Of a DNA stretch of 64,000 nucleotides, positions 43,911 through 52,183 are shown one piece after another; positions within the stretch are counted from its first letter, which is position 1; every line of letters starts with the position of its first letter. Below the pieces are notes generated by a model. It was not told where the DNA came from, did not search any database, and saw only the letters and a program-made list of their open reading frames with translations. The stretch is from Microbacter sp. GSS18. GTDB taxonomy: Bacteria > Actinomycetota > Actinomycetes > Actinomycetales > Microbacteriaceae. A program made the translations under genes and the position numbers. The stretch lies in contig CP119753.1 in assembly GCA_029319145.1 (NCBI GenBank), positions 2,480,001 through 2,544,000 on the forward strand, given 5' to 3'.

Positions 43911-44770
43911 GCACCACCACCGACACCTACAAGATCGCCGTCATCGGCGCCGGCGGCAAGATGGGCATGCGCGTGTCCAACAATCTCGTCAAGACCGGCC
44001 ACACCGTCTGGTACGTCGAGAACTCCCCCGCCGGCCAGGAGCGCACCGTCGCCGCCGGTCGCGAGTTGAGCGACGCGCCCACCGCCGTCGCCGACGCCGA
44101 CATCGTCGTGCTGGCCGTCCCCGATCTGGCGCTCGGCCCGGTCACCGCCGACCTCGTGCCGCAGATGAAGCCCGGCGCCATCGTGCTGACGCTCGACCCG
44201 GCCGCCGCCTACGCCGGGCTCCTCACCACGCGCGACGACGTCATCCAGGCCGTCGCCCACCCGTGCCACCCGTCGGTGTTCCTCGAGCGGACCACCAAGG
44301 AGGAGTGGGCCGACACGTTCGGCGGCATCGCCGCCCCGCAGGACGCCATCGCCGCCGTCGAGAGCGACGACCCCGCGCACAAGGCGATCGTCGAGGCCAC
44401 CGTCCGCGCGATCTACGCGCCCGTCATCGACGTGCACTTCGTGACCGTCAAGCAGCTCGCCCAGCTCGAGCCGACACTCGTCGAGACCGTCGCCTGCATG
44501 ATCGGCGCGCTCCTGAACGAGGCCCTCGACGAGGCGATCAACACCATGGGCGTCCCCGAGGCCGCAGCCCGCAGCATCCTGTACGGCCACACGCAGGTGG
44601 CGCTCGCCAACGGCCTGCGCGGAGACAACCCCTTCAGCGACGCGTGCCTGATCGCCATGGACTATGGCCGCGAGAGCATCGTCAAGGAAGACTGGAAGAA
44701 GATCTTCCGCGACGACGAGCTCGACAAGAACCTCGCGCGGATGCTGCACCTCGACCACATCGAGCGCTGA
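43907..44770 (+). CDS. apnO: Probable D-apionate oxidoisomerase (PGDH_C-type Rossmann protein)
   Basis: The protein has 287 residues. The Rossmann start AVIGAGGKMGMRVSNNL binds NAD. VTADLVPQMKPGAIVLTLDPAAAYAG and AHPCHPSVF follow, and the C-terminal half is the helical domain of phosphogluconate-dehydrogenase-like proteins (EPTLVETVACMIGALLNEALDEA). From memory this order of motifs matches ApnO, which oxidises and isomerises D-apionate to 3-oxo-isoapionate. Its neighbours (OiaC-like, ApnL-like) are the preceding and following steps, which supports the call strongly. Confidence 0.8.
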   Translation: MSTTTDTYKIAVIGAGGKMGMRVSNNLVKTGHTVWYVENSPAGQERTVAAGRELSDAPTAVADADIVVLAVPDLALGPVTADLVPQMKPGAIVLTLDPAAAYAGLLTTRDDVIQAVAHPCHPSVFLERTTKEEWADTFGGIAAPQDAIAAVESDDPAHKAIVEATVRAIYAPVIDVHFVTVKQLAQLEPTLVETVACMIGALLNEALDEAINTMGVPEAAARSILYGHTQVALANGLRGDNPFSDACLIAMDYGRESIVKEDWKKIFRDDELDKNLARMLHLDHIER

Positions 44771-44791
44771 GGTCATCGGAGACACGGACTC

Positions 44792-45547
44792 ATGGGACAG
44801 CTTGAAGGCAAGACCGCGCTGATCACGGGCGGGGCACTGGGGATCGGCCTCGCCGTCGCCCAGCGCTTCGCCCGCGAGGGGGCGCGCGTCATCCTCGCCG
44901 ACCGGAACGGCGAGGGCGCCGCCGCCGCGGCCGCCGAGATCGGCGCGCAGGCGCGCGCCGTCACGATGGACATCTCGGACGAGGACGCGGTTGCCCGCGC
45001 CTTCGCCGAGGTCGAGGAAGCGGGCTGGGCGCCCGACGTCGTGGTCGCGAACGCCGGGGTCCAGCTGTTCGGGCAGGACGCGCAGATCGCCGACCTCGAC
45101 CTCGACGTCTGGAAGCGCACGATCGACATCAACCTGACCGGCGCGTTCCTGACGATCAAGTACGCCGTTCGCACGATGCTGAAGCTCGGCGGCGGGTCGA
45201 TCATCCTCACCGGCAGCCCCACCGCCGTCAACGGCGAAGGCAAGGATTTCACGGCCTACAGCGCATCGAAGGCCGGCATGCACGGCCTCGGCCGCACCGT
45301 CGCCGCCGCATATGCCGACCGCGGCATCCGGGTCAACACCGTGCAGCCCGCGTACACCGAGACGCCGCTGGTGGCCGCCATCAGCGAGGACCCCGCGTCG
45401 CGTGCGGCGATCATCAGTCGCATCCCGATCGGCCGCGCCGGCACGCCCGACGACGTCGCCGGGATCATGGTCTACCTCGCGAGCGACGACGGCGCGTTCG
45501 CGACGGGAGCGACCTTCCAGGTCGACGGCGGGATGACCTCGCTCTGA
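44792..45547 (+). CDS. Short-chain dehydrogenase/reductase
   Basis: The protein has 251 residues, a classical SDR. The cofactor motif TGGALGIG is at 12-19, NAG at 87-89, and the catalytic Ser142, Tyr156 and Lys160 are present. VDGGM near the end is typical. It may oxidise D-apiose to its lactone, in place of or beside the Gfo/Idh/MocA enzyme, or act on a tetritol or alditol. The operon position between the apnO and apnL candidates shows it belongs to the pathway. Its stop overlaps the next start (TGATG). Confidence 0.88.
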   Translation: MGQLEGKTALITGGALGIGLAVAQRFAREGARVILADRNGEGAAAAAAEIGAQARAVTMDISDEDAVARAFAEVEEAGWAPDVVVANAGVQLFGQDAQIADLDLDVWKRTIDINLTGAFLTIKYAVRTMLKLGGGSIILTGSPTAVNGEGKDFTAYSASKAGMHGLGRTVAAAYADRGIRVNTVQPAYTETPLVAAISEDPASRAAIISRIPIGRAGTPDDVAGIMVYLASDDGAFATGATFQVDGGMTSL

Positions 45548-47289
45548 TGACCTGGCTCTCCCCCGGCCGACGGTGGCGCAGCGGCCCGTGGTCGCTCGAA
45601 CTTCGCGATGACGAGCTCGCCGACGTGGCGTTCGACGGCGGCACGGTGCTGCGCAGCATTCGTGCCGTCGTCCGCGACCGCAATTGGGACACCGCGCCCC
45701 TCGTCGTCGACGACATCCGCGAGACCGACACGACGCTCACGCTGCACGTGCACTCCGAAGCGCTCGGGTCGAGCTTCGCGGGGGTCGTGCGGGTCGAGGC
45801 GCGCGCCGACACCCTCGTCGTCGTCGCCGATCTGGAGTCGGCCGGGGACTTCCAGACCAACCGCACGGGGCTCGTGGTGCTGCACCCGCCCCAGCTGGCG
45901 GGGGTCGCGCTCGACGTGACGCATTCCGACGACACGACCGAGCACACCGCCTTCCCGGTGGCGATCAGCCCCCATCAGCCGGTGCTCGACATCGCCGGGC
46001 TCGTGTGGCACGACGGACGAGCCGTCTCGGTCGGCTTCGAGGGCGACGTGTTCGAGATGGAGGACCAGCGCAACTGGACCGATGCGTCGTACAAGACCTA
46101 CAGCAGGCCCCTGGCGCTGCCGTTCCCCTACCCGATCGCGGCGGGCGAGCGCGTGCGGCAGTCGATCACGGTGCGCGTCGCCGGGGCGGTCGAGGGTGCG
46201 CCCACGGATGCCGGTGCCACGCGGATCACCCTGGCACCCGCCGGCGCGGTGCCAGCGTTGGGGCTCGGCGCGTCGACCGCGCCCGATCCTGCTCCGGTCG
46301 GTCTTCCTCGCATCGGCGAGACGCTCCTGGTCGAGCTCGATCTGGGCACGCGCAACTGGCGCGCAGCCCTCGGGCGCGCGGCTTCGCGCGGCCTCCCGCT
46401 CGATGTACGGTTCGTGCTCGACCACAACACGTCGCGCGAGCTCGATGCACAGCTGGCCGACGGCGTCGCCGCCCTCGCGGATGCCGACGTGAGAAGGGTC
46501 GCGGTGTTCCAGATCGTCGGTCCGGCGCGGCATGTCTCGGACGAACCGGCTGTCGAGGCGCTGCGCACCGCGCTCGCGGACGCGGGCCTGGATGTCCCGG
46601 TCATCGGCGGCGCCCGGTCGCACTTCACCGAGCTCAACCGCGAGCGGCAGCGCCTTCCTGCCGACCTCGATGGTCTCGCCGTCACCACGACACCCCTCTT
46701 CCACGCCCTCGGCACCGAGCAGCTGATCGAGTCGGTCGCGATGCAGCGCCTCGTCGCACAGCAGTCGTTCATGTATGCCGACGGCCTGCCGGTGCACATC
46801 GGCCCGGTGTGCCTGCGGCCGCGCTTCAACGACGTCGCGACGACGCCCCAGCCGGGTCCCGCGCGCGACGACCTCGCAGGCGGCTACGGCGCCGAGGTCA
46901 TGGGCGCGAACGATGAGCGCCAGTCCGCCCGCGAGCTCGCCGCGTGGCTGATCGCCAGTGCGGCGGCGCTCGCAGTGCCCGGAGTGGCTTCGCTGACCTA
47001 CTTCGAGGAGTGGGGGCCGCGCGGCATCCGCTCCTCGACGGGCGAGCCGTACCCGGTCGCCGCCGCCGTGGAGGCTCTTGCCGCGTTGGCGGGCGGGGAG
47101 CTGCTCAGCGGCGACAGCCCCGACGGGCTCGTGTGGGCGATCGGAGCGGTGGGTCCTGATGGCACGACCACCGTCCTCGCGGCCAATCTCGACTCCGTCG
47201 CTCGGGACGTGCACATCGCGACGCCGGCGGGCCAGATCGACGTCCACCTCGCCCCGTTCGGACACGCCGTCGCGCACGCGGCTGACTGA
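45547..47289 (+). CDS. apnL: Probable D-apionolactonase
   Basis: The protein has 580 residues and no signal peptide. Recognisable segments include FQTNRTGLVVLHPP, then EGDVFEMEDQRNWTDASYKTY near 165-185, and a late SLTYFEEWGPRGI. As I recall, these are typical of the apionate lactonase family (ApnL), which opens D-apionolactone to D-apionate. The middle and C-terminal part looks like a glycosidase-type barrel (acidic YFEEWG) with a short beta end domain. It ends the operon. No other family is suggested by the motifs. Confidence 0.75.
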   Translation: MTWLSPGRRWRSGPWSLELRDDELADVAFDGGTVLRSIRAVVRDRNWDTAPLVVDDIRETDTTLTLHVHSEALGSSFAGVVRVEARADTLVVVADLESAGDFQTNRTGLVVLHPPQLAGVALDVTHSDDTTEHTAFPVAISPHQPVLDIAGLVWHDGRAVSVGFEGDVFEMEDQRNWTDASYKTYSRPLALPFPYPIAAGERVRQSITVRVAGAVEGAPTDAGATRITLAPAGAVPALGLGASTAPDPAPVGLPRIGETLLVELDLGTRNWRAALGRAASRGLPLDVRFVLDHNTSRELDAQLADGVAALADADVRRVAVFQIVGPARHVSDEPAVEALRTALADAGLDVPVIGGARSHFTELNRERQRLPADLDGLAVTTTPLFHALGTEQLIESVAMQRLVAQQSFMYADGLPVHIGPVCLRPRFNDVATTPQPGPARDDLAGGYGAEVMGANDERQSARELAAWLIASAAALAVPGVASLTYFEEWGPRGIRSSTGEPYPVAAAVEALAALAGGELLSGDSPDGLVWAIGAVGPDGTTTVLAANLDSVARDVHIATPAGQIDVHLAPFGHAVAHAAD

Positions 47290-47696
47290 CCCGCGCACCC
47301 TCTACCGCCGTGCGAAGGATCGACGGTGACACTGCGTTCGTATGGCAACCCGCCTGCGTGCATGGGCCCGGGCGGGTCGTGCGGAACAGACCGCGATTCC
47401 GCGGCCACCGGTTCGCATGGGGACTTACATCGCCAGATGAACCGCCCGATCAGGGCCCGGGCTGCGGACACGTCAGCTGCGGGTCCCTCCTTCGGCTCCC
47501 GGCCGGCGCTTGCCCCCGCCGTTGCCTCATCCCTGACCTCAGGTTCCGTCCGCGCCACCCGCTACGCCCGCCCATGCGGGTGACCTCGGCTTCGTCGGGA
47601 ACGGGAGACGTATGCCGGTCGACCGACGTGACGGCGGGGCGGTTCAGCCTCGATCACTCGAGCGAGCGGAGCCGGTCAGCTCGTACGCTCGCTTGG
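47290..47696. other. Intergenic stretch without a supported gene
   Basis: About 400 bases follow the apnL stop. Several short open frames exist on both strands, but none has a ribosome site, a recognisable domain or actinobacterial codon bias. No tRNA-like cloverleaf or strong terminator was seen. It marks the edge between the sugar cluster and the accessory patch. Confidence 0.5.
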
Positions 47697-48257
47697 TCAA
47701 AGCTCGCGCCGCATCACCCAGCGCTCGGCGCCGCCCGAGTGGGCGTCCGTTGCCTGCACCCGGACGAACCCGTGGGCCTCGAACAGGTGGACCGTTCCCA
47801 CATAGCCGGAGATCTGATCGACCCGTCCGCCGGTATCGACCGGATACCCCTCGACAATCGTCGCGCCGCCGGAGCGCGCATGGTGGACCGCCCCTTCCAG
47901 CAGGTCGTGCATCAGCCCGCGCTTGCGGAACCCGGCCCGGACGACGAAACAGACGATCGACCACGGGTCGCGCTCCTCATCCAGATGCGGGATCGTGCGG
48001 GACTTCATGAGCCGCCGGTAAGTGGATTTCGGAGCCACCGAGCACCAGCCCGCGACCTGGCCGTCGACATACACGAGTACTCCCGGGCCCGGATTCGTCG
48101 AGCACTCGGCGCGCATGTACTCGATGCGCTCCGGCATCCCCAGCCGCGAGTCCCGGTACGACATGCATACGCACCCACCGGCGCCCGGTCGGCGCGGCAC
48201 CATAAAGGTCGCGAAGTCGTCCCAGCGACCCGTGGCGGGCAGCACCTGAACGGACAT
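47697..48257 (-). CDS. GNAT-family N-acetyltransferase
   Basis: The protein has 186 residues from the ATG at 48257; a TTG two codons earlier is less likely. The acetyl-CoA-binding region is CFVVRAGFRKRGLMHDLLEGAVHHAR (a variant of the Q/RxxGxG/A motif). GWCSVAPKSTYRRL and YPVDTGGRV resemble the small family of GNAT proteins often annotated only as such in actinobacteria. The acetyl acceptor is unknown. It stands alone on the minus strand. Confidence 0.82.
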   Translation of the reverse strand: MSVQVLPATGRWDDFATFMVPRRPGAGGCVCMSYRDSRLGMPERIEYMRAECSTNPGPGVLVYVDGQVAGWCSVAPKSTYRRLMKSRTIPHLDEERDPWSIVCFVVRAGFRKRGLMHDLLEGAVHHARSGGATIVEGYPVDTGGRVDQISGYVGTVHLFEAHGFVRVQATDAHSGGAERWVMRREL

Positions 48258-48353
48258 GCACAAACGCTAACGGACTGGAGACGCGCGATGGCCAACCGGC
48301 AGACCTCTGCTTCCTGCCGGGCGTCGCCCCCTATCCCCCGGCATACTCTGGGT

Positions 48354-48587
48354 ATGACTACGACCATCAAGGTCAGCAACGAACTCCGCGACCGGCTCAA
48401 GGCGCAAGCCGCACGTGAGGGGCTCACGCTCGGCGCACACCTTGCGCACCTCGCGGACGCCGAGGACCGGCGCTGGCGCCAACGCCTGCTGAAGACCGCG
48501 ATCAGCGCTTCAACCAGTTCGGATGCCGATTCGTACGCAGAGGAGACCGCCGAATGGGAGCGCACCGAACTGACTGACGTGTCGTGA
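48354..48587 (+). CDS. Antitoxin-like protein (ribbon-helix-helix type)
   Basis: The protein has 77 residues. TTIKVSNELRDRLKAQAAREG is the N-terminal strand and first helix of a ribbon-helix-helix protein, and the acidic C-terminus (YAEETAEWERTELTD) would wrap a toxin. Its stop overlaps the GTG of a truncated MazF-like frame, the usual arrangement of type II toxin-antitoxin operons. It likely autoregulates if still expressed. Confidence 0.75.
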   Translation: MTTTIKVSNELRDRLKAQAAREGLTLGAHLAHLADAEDRRWRQRLLKTAISASTSSDADSYAEETAEWERTELTDVS

Positions 48588-48778
48588 CCGCACTGGACCT
48601 TGGCGGGCCGAACGACGTCCGGGTGGATGGCATCGCCAGCCTCGATCGACCGTCGTGGATCCTGACCGAACAGCCCCGCACGCTCTCACAGGACACGCTC
48701 ACCGAGATCGCGGGCGAGGTGTCGTTTGAGTGCCTCACTGCGGTCCGTACCAGGCTCGGCGACTGCCTCGATCTCTGA
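48584..48778 (+). pseudogene. MazF/PemK-like toxin, N-terminally truncated
   Basis: The frame encodes 64 residues from a GTG that overlaps the antitoxin stop. From about residue 12 it resembles the C-terminal half of actinobacterial MazF/PemK endoribonucleases: RVDGIASLDRPSWILTEQPRTLS followed by a final helix ending LGDCLDL. The expected first 40-50 residues, which carry the RGDI/V-type start and part of the active site, are missing. Only a dozen unrelated residues precede the match. A functional RNase is unlikely, so the antitoxin is probably an orphan. Confidence 0.6.
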
Positions 48779-49018
48779 GCCCAGCGTTGCCCGGTAGCGG
48801 CCCGGTTTGCCCGCGCGACGCACGCCACCGAGCGGAGCGAGTCAACGACGTCCGATGCCCGCCTTCCACGGCTACGCCCTGCGCGGTGTGGGCTGATTGA
48901 CCAGGATGCGTGGGCTCCAGGACGCGCTACCGCGCGGGTCACGCCGTTGGCGGACGACCTGGGAATCCGGGCCTGCGTAACCAGTGGCCGACAGACGCGG
49001 GTAGCACTACGTGGGCCT

Positions 49019-49468
49019 CTACGCCGACTCGATCGCGTCGCGGTAGGCCTCAACCATTGCCTCGAGTTGAGGCTCCTCGCTCGTGGCGGTGCGGTCGAGA
49101 ATCGCGTTGATGACCCCTGACCTCGTTTCAGGGGCGAAGCTCACCGTGAGTCGCGTAGCGGGTCCTTCCGCTGCGGTCTCGAAGGTCCACGACATGCCCG
49201 TCGATGCATGATCGACGATTCGGTTGTTCCGCTGGAACTCCCGACGCGTCCATCGGGCGTGCACAGGCATGCCCGCAACCCGGAAGGACGTCTCCCAGGT
49301 TGAGCCGCTGCCTTCGGCCTTCATCTCGACATTCGTCAGCTCAACGTTCGCCGGATCGGCGGCGACGAAGTTGCGAGGTTCAGAAATGTGATCAAACACC
49401 TCTGCCACAGGTGCGCTGACCAGGATGCTCCGTACATGTCGGTGCTCTGAAGCGCGCCCTGCTCCCAT
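49019..49468 (-). CDS. SRPBCC (START-like/polyketide cyclase) family protein
   Basis: The protein has 149 residues from the ATG at 49468. The opening HVRSILVSAPVAEVFDHISEPRNF is the first strand and helix of SRPBCC proteins, and VELTNVEMKAEGSGSTWETSFRVAGMP and SWTFETAAEGPATRLTVSF are consistent with the curved beta-sheet. The family binds hydrophobic ligands in a cavity; the ligand here is unknown. It stands alone in the accessory patch. Confidence 0.75.
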   Translation of the reverse strand: MGAGRASEHRHVRSILVSAPVAEVFDHISEPRNFVAADPANVELTNVEMKAEGSGSTWETSFRVAGMPVHARWTRREFQRNNRIVDHASTGMSWTFETAAEGPATRLTVSFAPETRSGVINAILDRTATSEEPQLEAMVEAYRDAIESA

Positions 49469-49656
49469 GTCCCCACTCTCGCACGCGGGCAATGTCGAGA
49501 CCAGCACCGGGGTCGGCGGCTGGCACCGAATGCCCGAACACGCCCGCTTTGCGCGCGGCCGCTCCAGCGTCAGCGCCGCCTCCCTTCCTGCGTCAGCGGG
49601 CGAAACCGTGCGACCGGATTGGCGAGGAGTCTCGGCGGTGTGCGCTTGACCACCGA

Positions 49657-50328
49657 CTATTGCAGCTGCGCCGCGAGGGAGCCGAAGTCTCGTTCGACGA
49701 GATACTTCCGGAGATACTGCTTGTGCCCGGCGTGGTCTCCGATGCTCACAGCCTCCACGTATGAGGCGAGAAGCGCTCGCGCGTCCTCGCGCCGGTTACG
49801 AGAGATGAGCAGATCAGCAACGTCAAGAGCCGCCGCTTTTGGGGTGATGGGGCCAAACGCGGGCGGGCCCTCCGCTTCCCAAGCTTCAAGAACGCGATCT
49901 GCGTTGTCGAAGTAGTCGAGGCGAGGGAGTGCCTCGTCGGTGAGCACCCGAGACACCTCCTCGACCGAGAGCCGGTCTCGGAGGTCCCACCACCGATCGA
50001 AGCCGCCGGGCAAGAAGTTGCCCAGCCCCCATCGCAGTTGGCAGTTGTAGTCGTTGGTCCACGAGCTCCTCGGAGAACCCATCCGGTTCATCTCTGGAAC
50101 GTACACGCCGAGATTAATGCGGTATCGCCCGTAGAGGTCGGGAAGTAGCCCTGGCACCGCGTGCTTCCCGCTGGGGTCGTATGAACCGAGCTGGACCGAG
50201 ACGTGGTGAACAAGCCCGTCGCTGACACTCCGGTTGAAGCTATTGGCTCGCTTGCGGAACCCAGCAGGCTTGAGGACCTCGTGCAGCGCAGTGGAGATCG
50301 ACTTCGCTAGCTGGCCGTTCTCGGTCAC
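49657..50328 (-). CDS. DUF4304 domain protein
   Basis: The protein has 223 residues from a GTG at 50328. The N-terminal part (LHEVLKPAGFRKRANSFNRSVSDGLVHHVSVQLGSY) is the pattern of DUF4304: a helix, the GFxKxxxxF turn and a beta-strand. Tryptophan-rich WGLGNFLPGGFDRWWDLRD follows. GC content is lower than in the flanking clusters, which suggests transfer. The function is unknown; relatives occur singly in many genomes. Confidence 0.75.
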   Translation of the reverse strand: MTENGQLAKSISTALHEVLKPAGFRKRANSFNRSVSDGLVHHVSVQLGSYDPSGKHAVPGLLPDLYGRYRINLGVYVPEMNRMGSPRSSWTNDYNCQLRWGLGNFLPGGFDRWWDLRDRLSVEEVSRVLTDEALPRLDYFDNADRVLEAWEAEGPPAFGPITPKAAALDVADLLISRNRREDARALLASYVEAVSIGDHAGHKQYLRKYLVERDFGSLAAQLQ

Positions 50329-50480
50329 GCTGCTCTACTCCGTCCCAGGCTCCCGCGACGCGGCGGTCATTGCCGATTCTCTTCAGGAAGCGGCTGCTCG
50401 TCCACTTTGCCTGCGCATGCAAAGGGACCCGGCTCCGGTCAACCGTAGTCCGGTCCGCATTTTCGTATTACGATGTCGCC

Positions 50481-50744
50481 ATGGGTGACAAGGAGACGAT
50501 CAACGGCGTTCCGGTGACGGAAGAGCAGATCGCCGCGTGGGCGGAGGAGGCCGAGGCCGGCTTCGACGTCCAGGCTCTCAAGCGGCGCGGGCGGGGACGT
50601 CCCGGGCGCGGAGCTGAGCCCGCGCAAGTGGTTGCGCTCCGGCTCACATCCGAGGAGCTCGCCGCTCTCGACGCTCGCGCCGAGCGGGAGCACAAGACCC
50701 GCTCGGAGCTCATTCGCGAAGCGATCGCTGCGTACGCGGCGTGA
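50481..50744 (+). CDS. CopG-type (ribbon-helix-helix) antitoxin
   Basis: The protein has 87 residues. An acidic start (VTEEQIAAWAEEAEAGFDV) precedes a basic RRGRGRPGRG stretch and the ribbon-helix-helix motif QVVALRLTSEELAALDARAE, ending HKTRSELIREAIAAYA. This matches actinobacterial CopG antitoxins. Its stop overlaps the GTG of the next frame, which completes a toxin-antitoxin-like pair. Confidence 0.8.
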   Translation: MGDKETINGVPVTEEQIAAWAEEAEAGFDVQALKRRGRGRPGRGAEPAQVVALRLTSEELAALDARAEREHKTRSELIREAIAAYAA

Positions 50745-50980
50745 AGGTCCACGACTCTGCGCTCAAGCACGGCATCGCGCCCGAAGACATCATCCAGGCT
50801 GCATCGTGGCCGCTGTGGATCGACGATCTCGACGACGACTCGCCCGCACGCCAACTCCGGCTCGGGTTCGACAGGCAAGGACGGCTGCTTGAGCTGGTGG
50901 TGCTGGTCTTCGACAGCGGCAACGAACTCGTGATCCACGCCATGAAGGCCAGACCGCAGATGCTCGACCTCCTGCCGTAG
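50741..50980 (+). CDS. Small toxin-like partner of CopG antitoxin
   Basis: The protein has 79 residues from a GTG that overlaps the antitoxin stop (GTGA). It reads KVHDSALKHGIAPEDIIQAA at the start and then GFDRQGRLLELVVLVFD and LVIHAMKARPQMLDLLP at the end. This resembles the BrnT/DUF4258-like short toxins common after CopG genes in actinobacteria, although the exact family is not certain. Such toxins are ribonucleases. Both genes appear intact. Confidence 0.7.
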   Translation: MKVHDSALKHGIAPEDIIQAASWPLWIDDLDDDSPARQLRLGFDRQGRLLELVVLVFDSGNELVIHAMKARPQMLDLLP

Positions 50981-51161
50981 GTCGAATCGAGCCACAGCGA
51001 ACGCTCACGGGGCGCCATGCGCACGGGCCGGTCTCGACGCCGCGGGATGACTGGAGTGCCGACGAACGCACGCGGTTCAACGCCCAGATGTGTTCGCTCG
51101 CCGACCGGTTTGCGGCCGTGACCTGGGCGACTTCCAGACCGTGTCGCGCGATAGACGCGCC

Positions 51162-52109
51162 CTATCCAGGCACGACGGCCAACTGGAGCGCGATGGCTCG
51201 TCGCTCCTCAACGGGCGAGCTCGGCGAGCCTTCGGCCACGGACATCGCGTAGAGACTGGCGAGCTCGTCATCCGTCAGCTCCGGCTGATGTGAGAGCCAC
51301 AGAGGGTCGGTGAGCGGCATCGATAGTTCGGCGCGGTGGAGATCGATCGTGACGTCAGCGCTAGCCGGGAGCGCATCGAACATCGATGGCCACGGTAGCG
51401 CGCCGGCGCCGATGGGTCTCATCAGTCGCGATAAGCCCTCGGAAGTTCGCGCCAGGGCGCAGTCGTCGACGAATACTGTGTGCACGAAAGGAGACGATCG
51501 CCGCGCTGCCGACAGCGGATCTTCAAGTCGGGCCACGACGTTGACTGGGCTGAAACCGAGCCAAAGCCCAGAGACACGATCACACAGTCGAATGGCCTCG
51601 AAGGTGGTCATCTCTTCGTGCGTCTTGAGAACGATCGGGCATGACGCCCATGACACAAGGCTGGTCAGAACCCCGCTCGTCCTGTCGAGTTGATCTGCCC
51701 ACGAAGGTGTCTCGCGGAACCTGTCTTCGTCAACGCCGACGACCACGTGGAACGAGGCGATCCCAAGGCTGTCGCCTGCATCGATCTGGGCAAACGGATG
51801 CTGCGGAGCATGCCGATCAAGTCCCCAGCTTCGCTCTACGCGATCGGGGTGGGCCGAGGGCAGCGCAGCCGTCAAGGTGATGCCCGAGGCGATTGCGAGC
51901 GCACCGATCTCCGAGAGCTCCCCCTTGTCGAGCGTGGGGCTGACTAGTCGAACCGACGGCAGCTGGATCGTGCCGAATCCCAATCTGGCCGCAGTTGCGA
52001 TCGCCGCCGGGAGATCGACACCCCCACCAGGAGGCGGTTGGTCGGGCAAGTCACGAAGGCAGATTCCCATCGGTCTGCTCCCACGAGCCCGCTCCCCGAG
52101 CTCAACCAT
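51162..52109 (-). CDS. Degenerate xylose-isomerase-like TIM-barrel protein
   Basis: The protein has 315 residues from 52109; a later ATG at 52070 (MGICLRDL) also fits. It aligns by eye with the OiaC-like protein at 43116: NVVARLEDPLSAAR against NVVARLERPRDCVE, and VFVDDCALAR against VHVKDFAFAR. Expected metal ligands are changed (Glu to Lys in VLKTHEE, Asp to Ser in FSPVN, His to Phe in VFVDD), so it may not bind the usual metal or may not be catalytic. It lies 74 bases after the ABC ATPase stop on the same strand and is probably the last gene of that operon. Confidence 0.65.
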   Translation of the reverse strand: MVELGERARGSRPMGICLRDLPDQPPPGGGVDLPAAIATAARLGFGTIQLPSVRLVSPTLDKGELSEIGALAIASGITLTAALPSAHPDRVERSWGLDRHAPQHPFAQIDAGDSLGIASFHVVVGVDEDRFRETPSWADQLDRTSGVLTSLVSWASCPIVLKTHEEMTTFEAIRLCDRVSGLWLGFSPVNVVARLEDPLSAARRSSPFVHTVFVDDCALARTSEGLSRLMRPIGAGALPWPSMFDALPASADVTIDLHRAELSMPLTDPLWLSHQPELTDDELASLYAMSVAEGSPSSPVEERRAIALQLAVVPG

Positions 52110-52183
52110 GGCCAGCGAGACTGAAGCCCGTCTCCAACGACATACGGGGCGGCAGGGCGCCTGAGTCGGAGAACTCGATCACT

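Noticed and set aside
47290..47696. Short open frames after apnL
   Set aside because: They have no start signals, no coding bias and no family resemblance.
48502..49053. 183-codon minus-strand frame
   Set aside because: It is Arg/Ser-rich, antisense to the truncated toxin frame and overlaps the SRPBCC end; no domain was recognised.
51000..51161. Possible gene fragment (plus strand, containing DDWSADERTRFNAQM)
   Set aside because: The stretch has helix-like composition but no start, no recognisable family and merges into a frame antisense to the TIM-barrel gene; too weak to call.
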